Positions 1 through 6,557 of a stretch of DNA of 10,867 nt are shown here, in pieces. Source of the stretch: Clostridiales bacterium UBA1758. Its GTDB lineage: Bacteria > Bacillota > Clostridia > Oscillospirales > UBA1758. Both the position numbers and the translations under genes were made by a program. The notes beneath the pieces are model-generated. The model saw nothing but the letters and a program-made list of their open reading frames with translations, made no database searches and was not told the origin of the DNA. Within the stretch, counting starts at the first letter, position 1, and every line of letters starts with the position of its first letter. Location: the NCBI GenBank assembly GCA_002315595.1, contig DCHG01000010.1, positions 5,586 to 16,452 on the forward strand, in the 5' to 3' direction.

Positions 1-3000
1 TCGGTATCGAAGACGAAGACGTTGATGTCTCTGCCGGAGGCAAGGACATGGTCAAGTCCGCCGAAGCCGATATCGTACGCCCAACCGTCGCCGCCGAATA
101 CCCACATAGAGGGCTTGGCGAGCATATCGCCGGATTCGATGACGGCTCTGGCAAGCGTGCAGGCTTCGCAGGTGCAGCCTTCAACGACGGCATCCTTGCA
201 AGCGGCAAGCAATTTGTCGGCGGCAATGCGGGAAGCGGCGGCATCGTCCTTGTTTTCAAGCCATTCGGCACCGGCGGACTTGATGTCGGCGTCGGTCCAG
301 TCAACGGCGATGAGAGCCTTGACGGTGTCAACGAGTTTCGCGCGACGCTGGTCAACGGCGAGAGTCATGCCGAGACCGTATTCGGCGTTATCTTCGAACA
401 GAGAGTTCGACCATGCCGGACCTCTGCCCTGCTTGTTGACGGTGTACGGAGTGGACGGATAAGAACCGCCCCAAATGGACGAGCAGCCTGTGGCGTTGGC
501 AATATACATACGCTCGCCGAAGAGCTGAGTGATGAGTTTGGCATAAGGAGTTTCGCCACAACCTGCGCATGCGCCGGAGAACTCAAACAGCGGCTGGGAG
601 AACTGGGAACCCTTCGCGGTGTTACGCGCAAACGGGATCTCCTTCTCGGAAACGCTCTTGACGCAGTAGTCGAAGCCGGCCTGATTGTCGACCTGAGTGT
701 CGAACGGCTTCATGGTGATGGCCTTTTCCTTCGCCGGGCAGACGTTCACGCAGGAACCGCAACCAAGGCAGTCGAGGACGGAGACGGTCATCGCAAACTT
801 GAGGTCTTCGCAGCCCTTGCCGAGCATCTTGACGGTCTTGATGTTTGCGGGAGCACCGGCGAGTTCGTCGGCGTTGAGCGCGTACGGACGGATCGCGGCG
901 TGCGGGCAAACGAGCGAGCACTGGTTGCACTGAATGCACTTGGTGGGATCCCATTCCGGGACGTTGATGGCAACACCACGCTTTTCATAAGCGGCAGCAC
1001 CCTGCGGGAGAGTACCGTCAGCGGCGTCTTTGAATGCGGAAACAGGCAGTTTGTCGCCGTTTTGTGCGCTGACAGGATTGAGAATATTCTTGACGAAGTC
1101 GACGAGTTCCTTGCGATCGCCTTCGACCGGCTTGTGAACAATGCCGCCCTTGGCGTTAGCCCAGGAGGCCGGGACGTCGACTTTGACGAGGTTGACGATA
1201 CCGGCGTCAATGGCGCTCTGGTTCATCGCAACGACCTTTTCACCCTTCTTGCCGTAGGTGTACTGAACGGCATCCTTCATGTACTTGACGGCGTCATCAA
1301 GCGGGATGATGCCGGAAAGTTTGAAGAACGCGGACTGAAGGATCATGTTGATACGTCCGCCGAGGCCGATCTCGCTTGCGAGTTTGAAGCCGTCGACGGT
1401 GTAGAAGTTGATGTTGTTCTTGGCAATGTAGGCAAGAACGTCACCGGGCAGGTGTTCTTCGAGTTCCTTCACGCCCCAACCGCAGTTGAGAAGGAAGGTG
1501 CCACCGGGCTTAACATCCTGAACGATATTGTATCTGTTCATATAGGACGGGTTGTGGCAGGCGACGAAGTTGGCCTTGGTGATGAAGTAGGTGGATTTGA
1601 TCGGCTTGTCACCGAAACGCAGGTGGGAAACGGTGATACCGCCGGACTTCTTGGAGTCGTATGCGAAATACGCCTGAGCATAGAGGTCGGTGTGGTCGCC
1701 GATGATTTTGATGGAGTTCTTGTTCGCACCAACGGTACCGTCGGAGCCAAGTCCCCAGAACTTGCAGGAAACAATTCCTTCCGGCGCGGTATCCGGGCTT
1801 TCGCTCATGTCGAGGGACAGACCGTTAAGGTCGTCTTCGATACCGACGGTGAAGTGAGTCTTGGTGTTCTTGGACTGGAGGTTGCGGTAAACGGCAACGA
1901 CACAACTCGGTCCGAAGTCCTTGCTGCCCAGACCGTAACGGCCGCCGGCAACCTTGACATCGGCAAACTTGGAATCTTTGAGGGAGGTGACGACATCGAG
2001 GAAGAGAGGTTCGCCGAGGGCGCCCGGTTCCTTGGTGCGGTCGAGAACTGCGATGGACTTGACGGTATCCGGAAGTGCGGCAAGGAACTTGTCGGCACGC
2101 CACGGACGATACAGACGGACCTTGACAAGGCCGAGTTTTTCGCCACGGGCATTCAGATAGTCAATGGTTTCTTCAATGGTGTCGCAGGCAGAGCCCATGG
2201 CAACAATGACCTGTTCAGCATCCGGCGCACCGTAGTAGTTGAAGAGTTTGTAATTGGTGCCGATAGCGGCGTTGATCTTTGCCATGTTGGCTTCGACAAC
2301 TTCCGGAAGGGCGTCATAGTACGGATTGCTGGCTTCACGAGCCTGGAAGAAGACATCCGGGTTCTGGGCGGAGCCACGGAGAACAGGATGTTCAGGATTC
2401 AAAGAACGCTCACGGAAGGCCTTGACGGCATCCATGTCGATGAAGGAAGCAAGCTGTTCATAATCCCAAACCTGAATTTTCTGCAACTCGTGAGAGGTGC
2501 GGAAACCGTCGAAGAAGTGCAGGAACGGAACTCTGCCGGAGATCGCGGAAAGGTGAGCAACGGCGGCGAGGTCCATAACTTCCTGCGGGTTGGTGGAAGC
2601 GAGCATGGCAAAGCCGGTCTGACGGCATGCCATGACATCGGAATGGTCACCGAAGATGGAAAGAGCGTGGGAAGCAAGGGCTCTCGCCGAGCAGTGGATA
2701 ACGCCCGGAAGCAACTCGCCCGCGATCTTATACATGTTCGGGATCATCAAAAGAAGACCCTGCGAAGCGGTGAAGGTGGTGGTCAGCGCACCGGCGGAAA
2801 GGGAGCCGTGAACTGCGCCGGCGGCGCCGCCCTCGGACTGCATTTCGACGACGTTGACAGTCTGACCAAAGATGTTTTTCTGGCCGCCCGCAGACCACTT
2901 GTCGGACAGTTCGGCCATGACCGAGGACGGAGTGATTGGGAAAATACCGGCGACGTCAGTGTAGGCATATGCTACATGAGCCGCAGCGGTGTTACCGTCC

Positions 3001-3023
3001 ATGGTTTTCATTTTTCTTGCCAT
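1..3023 (-). CDS. nifJ: Pyruvate:ferredoxin (flavodoxin) oxidoreductase, C-terminus cut by window edge
   Basis: Homodimeric cytoplasmic enzyme that decarboxylates pyruvate with CoA to acetyl-CoA and CO2 and reduces ferredoxin or flavodoxin. It is a central step of anaerobic fermentation. About 1007 codons are present; the family is usually near 1170-1200 residues, so the last 170-190 are missing. The start at 3023 has AGGAGG 11 nt upstream. Visible landmarks: PITPSS with Thr31, Glu64 in EMQSEGG and Arg114, which match the substrate and thiamine-diphosphate residues of the Desulfovibrio africanus enzyme in number; a GSDGTVGANKNS segment near residue 425; a two-cluster ferredoxin domain with cysteines 696/699/702/706 and 752/755/758/762; proximal-cluster cysteines 819, 822 and 847; and the GDGWAYDIG thiamine-diphosphate/Mg site at 978-986. 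The fourth proximal cysteine lies beyond the edge. The frame is intact where translated. None of the first 992 codons is TTA, CTA or TCA, which fits high expression. Confidence 0.97.
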   Translation of the reverse strand, partial: MARKMKTMDGNTAAAHVAYAYTDVAGIFPITPSSVMAELSDKWSAGGQKNIFGQTVNVVEMQSEGGAAGAVHGSLSAGALTTTFTASQGLLLMIPNMYKIAGELLPGVIHCSARALASHALSIFGDHSDVMACRQTGFAMLASTNPQEVMDLAAVAHLSAISGRVPFLHFFDGFRTSHELQKIQVWDYEQLASFIDMDAVKAFRERSLNPEHPVLRGSAQNPDVFFQAREASNPYYDALPEVVEANMAKINAAIGTNYKLFNYYGAPDAEQVIVAMGSACDTIEETIDYLNARGEKLGLVKVRLYRPWRADKFLAALPDTVKSIAVLDRTKEPGALGEPLFLDVVTSLKDSKFADVKVAGGRYGLGSKDFGPSCVVAVYRNLQSKNTKTHFTVGIEDDLNGLSLDMSESPDTAPEGIVSCKFWGLGSDGTVGANKNSIKIIGDHTDLYAQAYFAYDSKKSGGITVSHLRFGDKPIKSTYFITKANFVACHNPSYMNRYNIVQDVKPGGTFLLNCGWGVKELEEHLPGDVLAYIAKNNINFYTVDGFKLASEIGLGGRINMILQSAFFKLSGIIPLDDAVKYMKDAVQYTYGKKGEKVVAMNQSAIDAGIVNLVKVDVPASWANAKGGIVHKPVEGDRKELVDFVKNILNPVSAQNGDKLPVSAFKDAADGTLPQGAAAYEKRGVAINVPEWDPTKCIQCNQCSLVCPHAAIRPYALNADELAGAPANIKTVKMLGKGCEDLKFAMTVSVLDCLGCGSCVNVCPAKEKAITMKPFDTQVDNQAGFDYCVKSVSEKEIPFARNTAKGSQFSQPLFEFSGACAGCGETPYAKLITQLFGERMYIANATGCSSIWGGSYPSTPYTVNKQGRGPAWSNSLFEDNAEYGLGMTLAVDQRRAKLVDTVKALIAVDWTDADIKSAGAEWLENKDDAAASRIAADKLLAACKDAVVEGCTCEACTLARAVIESGDMLAKPSMWVFGGDGWAYDIGFGGLDHVLASGRDINVFVFDT

Positions 3024-3034
3024 GTTGTGTGTAT

Positions 3035-3040
3035 CCTCCT
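3035..3040 (-). promoter_or_regulatory. nifJ ribosome binding site
   Basis: AGGAGG on the minus strand, 11 nt before the ATG at 3023-3021. The spacing is slightly long, but no other in-frame ATG lies closer, and the protein beginning here aligns residue-for-residue with the known active-site numbering of the family. Confidence 0.85.
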
Positions 3041-3075
3041 TTATAATTTATCCTTAGATATACAACATATCAGGC

Positions 3076-3096
3076 CGGGATCGGACATAGATCCCG
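3076..3096 (-). promoter_or_regulatory. Inverted repeat in nifJ leader (operator or 5' hairpin)
   Basis: CGGGATC and GATCCCG form a perfect 7-bp inverted repeat around a 7-nt loop. It begins about three bases after the predicted nifJ start point, so it could be a repressor operator next to the promoter or a stabilising 5' hairpin in the mRNA. There is no T tract after it in either direction, so it is not an intrinsic terminator. It does not resemble the Rex consensus (TTGTTAA-N6-TTAACAA). Function is inferred from position only. Confidence 0.55.
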
Positions 3097-3105
3097 AACA
3101 TAAAG

Positions 3106-3134
3106 ATTTTATCACTTCTTGGCTCATCTGTAAA
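3106..3134 (-). promoter_or_regulatory. Promoter of nifJ
   Basis: On the minus strand, -35 TTTACA (3134-3129), a 17-nt spacer and -10 TAAAAT (3111-3106). TG sits one base before the -10, giving an extended -10 (TGnTAAAAT). Both hexamers match the sigma-A consensus at five of six positions. The predicted transcript starts near 3099, leaving a leader of about 75 nt before the nifJ ATG. An internal promoter means nifJ does not depend on the reductase gene upstream. Confidence 0.8.
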
Positions 3135-3211
3135 CAGTAAAAGTGTAAAAAATTTGAATCTTTCTACAATAATATGTGAATTTTGCAAAACATCGGGCGA
3201 ATTTGGCGAGA

Positions 3212-3991
3212 TCAACCCCTCGGCATTGCCGCACGACCACCGTCACAGAGGATCGTATCGCCGTTGATGAACTGACCTTTTTCGGATGCGATGAACAAAA
3301 TGAGGTCGATGATCTCCTGCGGTTCGGCGGCGCGGTGAAGGAGGGTTTTCATATTTGCCATTTCCGGGCGAGTCAGCACGGGACCGGGGGCGATGCAGAC
3401 ACAGCGGATGCCGTGGGAGGAGCCGAATTGCGCCACGGATTTGGTCAGCCCGTACATAACGCCCGCTTTCGCGGTCGGATATTCCATGCCGTAACGGTCG
3501 CCTTCCACGCCGGTGATCGAGCCGATGTTGACGATAAGACCGGAATTCTGCTCGCGCATATATTTTGTTGCGGCATGGCAGAAGTAGAACTGTCCTTTCA
3601 AATTCACGTCGAGTCCCCAATCGAAGACCTCGATCGGAACATCGGGGAATTCCGTATATTTTTGCGAATCCACTTTGAGCATACGCGGTGCGTATCCTCC
3701 GGCAAAATTGCAAACCACGTCGATCCTTCCGAAGGTGTCGTATGCCAGTTTGCAGGTGGCAACGACCTGACCGTAATCGCGCACGTCACATTCCGTCCCG
3801 ACGGCTTTGCCGTGACCGGCGGTGTTGATTTCATCGACGCATTTGTTAAGAGCCGGCAGATTTACGTCGCTCATGACGATGTTGCCGCCAAGTCGCGTCC
3901 ATTCCCTTGCAAAGCAAAGGCTCATGCCCGAAGCACCGCCGGAAACGACGGCGACTTTGCCGAGAAATTCTTTGTTTTCCGCAAATTCCAT
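3212..3991 (-). CDS. Short-chain dehydrogenase/reductase (SDR family), substrate unknown
   Basis: A 259-residue classical SDR, the usual size for the family; these are NAD(P)-dependent cytoplasmic oxidoreductases acting on alcohols, sugars or oxo groups. The Rossmann nucleotide loop is SGGASGMS at 17-24 (family pattern TGxxxGxG), Asp42 ends beta-2 and favours NAD(H), CDV is at 68-70, NFAG is at 95-98 and the catalytic tetrad is Asn130, Ser158, Tyr171, Lys175 (YPTAK). The C-terminal INGDTILCDGG is typical. The start at 3991 is preferred over the in-frame ATG at 4027 because it has GGGGG 8 nt upstream, and the 4027 ATG overlaps the predicted -10 box. The last glycine of the nucleotide loop is Ser24, an unusual substitution. 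The neighbour nifJ does not identify the substrate; annotations such as 3-oxoacyl-ACP reductase or glucose dehydrogenase would be guesses. Confidence 0.93.
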   Translation of the reverse strand: MEFAENKEFLGKVAVVSGGASGMSLCFAREWTRLGGNIVMSDVNLPALNKCVDEINTAGHGKAVGTECDVRDYGQVVATCKLAYDTFGRIDVVCNFAGGYAPRMLKVDSQKYTEFPDVPIEVFDWGLDVNLKGQFYFCHAATKYMREQNSGLIVNIGSITGVEGDRYGMEYPTAKAGVMYGLTKSVAQFGSSHGIRCVCIAPGPVLTRPEMANMKTLLHRAAEPQEIIDLILFIASEKGQFINGDTILCDGGRAAMPRG

Positions 3992-3999
3992 AAAACATA

Positions 4000-4004
4000 C
4001 CCCC
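4000..4004 (-). promoter_or_regulatory. Ribosome binding site deciding the SDR start
   Basis: GGGGG on the minus strand, 8 nt before the ATG at 3991-3989. No comparable purine-rich site precedes the in-frame ATG at 4027, so this site selects the shorter protein. Confidence 0.65.
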
Positions 4005-4025
4005 GTAATTCGGATTGATGAGAAC

Positions 4026-4054
4026 ATTATAGCACCATTTTACGACAGATGAAA
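4026..4054 (-). promoter_or_regulatory. Promoter of the SDR gene
   Basis: On the minus strand, a perfect -10 TATAAT (4031-4026) preceded after 17 nt by a weak -35 TTTCAT (4054-4049). The predicted start is near 4019, giving a leader of under 30 nt. It diverges from the comM promoter about 30 bases away, so the two units could share a regulator in the AT-rich gap. Confidence 0.6.
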
Positions 4055-4082
4055 TCTTTTTTCGTAGTTTCGTTTTTTATCG

Positions 4083-4111
4083 TTTACAAAGAGCGAAGAT
4101 TGTATTAAAAT
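4083..4111 (+). promoter_or_regulatory. Promoter of the comM operon
   Basis: -35 TTTACA (4083-4088), a 17-nt spacer and -10 TAAAAT (4106-4111). The hexamers and spacing are identical to those of the nifJ promoter, but the TG of an extended -10 is not in register here. The predicted transcript start is near 4118, followed by a short leader and a GGAGGG ribosome binding site at 4136-4141. Confidence 0.75.
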
Positions 4112-4146
4112 ATATCTGTGAAATTATACATTATCGGAGGGAAAGC

Positions 4147-5658
4147 ATGGTTTCAAGAATCTCCTCGCTCGGTCTGACGGGGATCAACGGTTATGCCGTC
4201 AGTGTGGAATGCGATCTATCCAACGGTTTGCCGAACTTCGATATTGTCGGACTTCCCGATGTGGCGGTCAAAGAGGCACGTGACCGTGTCCGTGCGGCGG
4301 CTAAAAGTCTCGGCTACGAGTTCCCGCTTCGACGGATCACCATCAACCTCGCTCCCGCCGATGTCCGAAAGGAGGGTGCGCTCTACGACCTGCCGATCCT
4401 CCTCGGCATTTTGGCATCCTCCGGGCAGATCAAACAACCGCCCGCGAATTGTGCATTTATCGGCGAACTTTCGCTTTCCGGCGAACTTCGCACGGTCAAC
4501 GGTGCGTTGCCGATTGCGGCAAGTTGCCGTGCGGCGGGAATCGAACGGCTTTTCGTGCCTTCGGGGAATGCGGCGGAAGCCGCCCTTGCGGGAGATGTGG
4601 AAATTTTCGGCGCACCTGATGCGGGGGCGATGATCGAACATCTTGAAGGCAGACAGGTTCTTTCGCCGGCAGAAGCCGCGGAATTTGGCGTAGAGCGAAA
4701 TGAGATCCTTGATTTTTCGGAAGTGCGCGGACAGAAAAATGTCAAACGCGCCCTTGAAATTGCCGCCGCAGGCGGACACAATATTCTGCTTGTCGGGCCT
4801 CCGGGTGCCGGCAAAAGTATGCTTGCCAAGCGTCTGCCGTCGATTTTGCCGGATCTGACACACGCGGAAGCATTGGAAACGACGAAAATTTATTCCGTCG
4901 CGGGGCAACTTCCCAAGGGAAAGCCGATGCTGACGGAGCGCCCGTTCCGTTCGCCCCACCATACGATCTCGTCGGCGGGACTTGCGGGTGGCGGAAAAAT
5001 CCCGCATCCCGGAGAAATATCGCTTGCACACAACGGCGTATTGTTTTTGGATGAGATGCCGGAATTTTCCAAGGATTCACTTGAAATTCTGCGTCAGCCG
5101 ATGGAAGACGGCGTTGTCACGATCTCACGCGTTGCGGGAACTATCACATACCCGTCCAATTTTATGCTTGTATGTGCAATGAATCCGTGCAAATGCGGAT
5201 ATTTCGGGACAAATCGCTGTACTTGCACGGTACAGTCCGTGCGCCAGTATCGCGCCCGTATTTCAGGACCGATCTTCGACAGAATTGATATGCACGTTGT
5301 CGTCCCGGCGGTGTCTTATACGGATATGAGTGGCAATGAAGTCGCGGAATCTTCCGCCGACATCCGTGTCCGCGTCAACCGTGCACGTGAAATTCAAAGC
5401 AAACGTTTTGCCGGCACGGGTGCGTATTCTAATTCCGACCTCACGCCTGCGATGATGCGCGAATTCTGTGCGCTGAACGGTGAAGCGGAAAAATTGATGC
5501 GGGCGGCATTTGACAAACTCCGCCTGACGGGACGATCCTACGACCGTATTCTCCGTGTTGCGCGTACCATCGCCGACCTTGCGGGATGCGAGGAAATTCA
5601 GGCAGTACATATTTCCGAGGCGATCCAGTATCGGAGCCTTGATCGACAAATTTATTGA
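4147..5658 (+). CDS. comM: ComM/YifB family Mg-chelatase-like AAA+ ATPase
   Basis: A 503-residue protein, full length for the ComM/YifB family (about 500-510). In Gram-negative bacteria ComM is a hexameric helicase that drives branch migration during natural transformation; the role of the Firmicutes YifB members is less clear. The N-terminal part (1-170) is the ChlI/Lon-protease-like fold typical of the family, with NFDIVGLPDVAVKEARDRV near 30. The AAA+ core has Walker A GPPGAGKS at 217-224 and Walker B LFLDE with Asp302 and Glu303. The cysteine-rich NPCKCGYFG segment with Cys343, 348, 350, 358 and 360 follows, then RISGPIFDRID from 371 and a C-terminal lid. GGAGGG lies 5 nt before the ATG. 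It is first in an operon with rlmB and a membrane protein. No damage seen. Confidence 0.95.
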   Translation: MVSRISSLGLTGINGYAVSVECDLSNGLPNFDIVGLPDVAVKEARDRVRAAAKSLGYEFPLRRITINLAPADVRKEGALYDLPILLGILASSGQIKQPPANCAFIGELSLSGELRTVNGALPIAASCRAAGIERLFVPSGNAAEAALAGDVEIFGAPDAGAMIEHLEGRQVLSPAEAAEFGVERNEILDFSEVRGQKNVKRALEIAAAGGHNILLVGPPGAGKSMLAKRLPSILPDLTHAEALETTKIYSVAGQLPKGKPMLTERPFRSPHHTISSAGLAGGGKIPHPGEISLAHNGVLFLDEMPEFSKDSLEILRQPMEDGVVTISRVAGTITYPSNFMLVCAMNPCKCGYFGTNRCTCTVQSVRQYRARISGPIFDRIDMHVVVPAVSYTDMSGNEVAESSADIRVRVNRAREIQSKRFAGTGAYSNSDLTPAMMREFCALNGEAEKLMRAAFDKLRLTGRSYDRILRVARTIADLAGCEEIQAVHISEAIQYRSLDRQIY

Positions 5659-5661
5659 TAT

Positions 5662-5668
5662 GGGTGAT
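5662..5668 (+). promoter_or_regulatory. Ribosome binding site deciding the rlmB start
   Basis: GGGTGAT matches the 3' part of the full anti-Shine-Dalgarno pairing (AGGAGGTGAT) and ends 4 nt before TTG 5673. The alternative in-frame starts, TTG 5655 and GTG 5664, have only GGAG at 5633-5636, which is 18 or more nt away. Confidence 0.5.
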
Positions 5669-5672
5669 AGCA

Positions 5673-6557
5673 TTGAAAAACGAGAGAGAGAGAATTGAAA
5701 AGCGTTTCGATCGTGGCGATATTAAAAAGCCCGAAAGGAATTTTGGCAGAAAACCTGAAAAAAAGCCTGAAAAGAGAGAGGGATTTTCCGGGGGATTTGA
5801 TCCGGCGGAAAACGTCATCGAAGGTCGCAACGCGCTAGTCGAAGTCATCAAGGCGGGGCGTGCCATTGACAAGGTCTTTGTTGCACGCGGAGAACTTTCC
5901 GGCTCGCTCGGTCACCTTGCCGCAAGAGCAAAAGAACTCGGCGCGGTCATTGTCGAATGTGATCGCAGAAAACTCGATTCGCTTTCGTCCACCGGCGCAC
6001 ATCAGGGCGTGATCGCCTATGTTGCCGCGCATGAATACACCGAATTTTCCGAATTGATGCGCATCGTTCACGAATCCGACCGACCGGCGTTGATCGTCGT
6101 TTGCGACGAAATTTCGGATCCGCACAACCTCGGCGCGATCATTCGTTCAGCGGAAGCCGCAGGCGCACACGGCGTGATCATCCCGAAACGACGCAGTGTC
6201 GGTCTTTCCGCCGTCGTTGCAAAGGCAAGTGCGGGAGCACTTGAACATATGCCGGTTGTCCGAGAAACGAATTTGCCCGACACGATCGACCGTTTGAAAG
6301 AGGAAGGCATTTGGGTGTACGGTACCGGGCTTTCCGAAAAATCCGTCAACCTCTACGATACCGATCTCACAGGTCCTGCCGCGATTGTGATCGGATCGGA
6401 AGGTGACGGGATCGGTCGGCTTGTCGCATCCAAATGCGATGTGATGATGAAGATCCCGATGCCCGGAACGATCCAATCACTGAACGCATCTGCCGCCGCG
6501 GCAGTTACACTGTTTGAAACCGTCCGTCAAAGACTTTCCGAAAAAGGAGACCGCTAA
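5673..6557 (+). CDS. rlmB: 23S rRNA (guanosine-2'-O-)-methyltransferase RlmB-like, SpoU/TrmH family
   Basis: A SPOUT-class enzyme that transfers a methyl group from S-adenosylmethionine to a ribose 2'-hydroxyl in RNA; RlmB modifies a 23S rRNA guanosine near the peptidyl-transferase centre. From TTG 5673 the product is 294 residues. The RNA-binding N-domain begins at VIEGRNAL near 46. The three SpoU motifs are present: DPHNLGAIIR at 149-158 with the catalytic-site Asn152 and Arg158, IVIGSEGDG near 238-246, and IPMPGTIQSLNASAAAA from about 260, with Leu270-Asn271. These form the knotted cofactor site. The first 40 or so residues are a charged, Lys/Arg/Glu-rich extension with a KPER/KPEK-like repeat that is not part of the fold. 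No ATG exists near the start; TTG 5673 has the best ribosome site, while TTG 5655 or GTG 5664 would add 3-6 residues. The gene follows comM by 14 nt and overlaps the next ATG. Confidence 0.9.
   Translation: MKNERERIEKRFDRGDIKKPERNFGRKPEKKPEKREGFSGGFDPAENVIEGRNALVEVIKAGRAIDKVFVARGELSGSLGHLAARAKELGAVIVECDRRKLDSLSSTGAHQGVIAYVAAHEYTEFSELMRIVHESDRPALIVVCDEISDPHNLGAIIRSAEAAGAHGVIIPKRRSVGLSAVVAKASAGALEHMPVVRETNLPDTIDRLKEEGIWVYGTGLSEKSVNLYDTDLTGPAAIVIGSEGDGIGRLVASKCDVMMKIPMPGTIQSLNASAAAAVTLFETVRQRLSEKGDR

Noticed and set aside
3076..3096. Inverted repeat before nifJ as the terminator of the SDR gene
   Set aside because: No T tract follows on the minus strand and the repeat lies downstream of the nifJ promoter. 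I treat it as an operator or leader hairpin.
48..3140. Plus-strand open frame of 1030 codons as a gene
   Set aside because: It is in register and antisense to nifJ, whose motifs are unambiguous. It has no recognisable domain and no convincing ribosome site, and it is explained by missing TTA, CTA and TCA codons.
3181..3190. TTTTGCAAAA palindrome just after the SDR stop
   Set aside because: It is a 10-base AT-rich palindrome with no loop, no T tract and no repeat elsewhere that I noticed. It is compatible with chance.
3176..4018. Plus-strand open frame of 280 codons as a gene
   Set aside because: It is an in-register shadow of the SDR gene, which carries a complete catalytic tetrad, a promoter and a ribosome site on the other strand.
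3989..4027. Longer SDR form starting at the ATG at 4027
   Set aside because: That ATG overlaps the predicted -10 box and lacks a ribosome site. The ATG at 3991 has GGGGG at a good distance and fits the family N-terminus.
4216..5031. Minus-strand open frame of 271 codons as a gene
   Set aside because: It is antisense to the ComM ATPase core, with a low-complexity basic composition and no motif.
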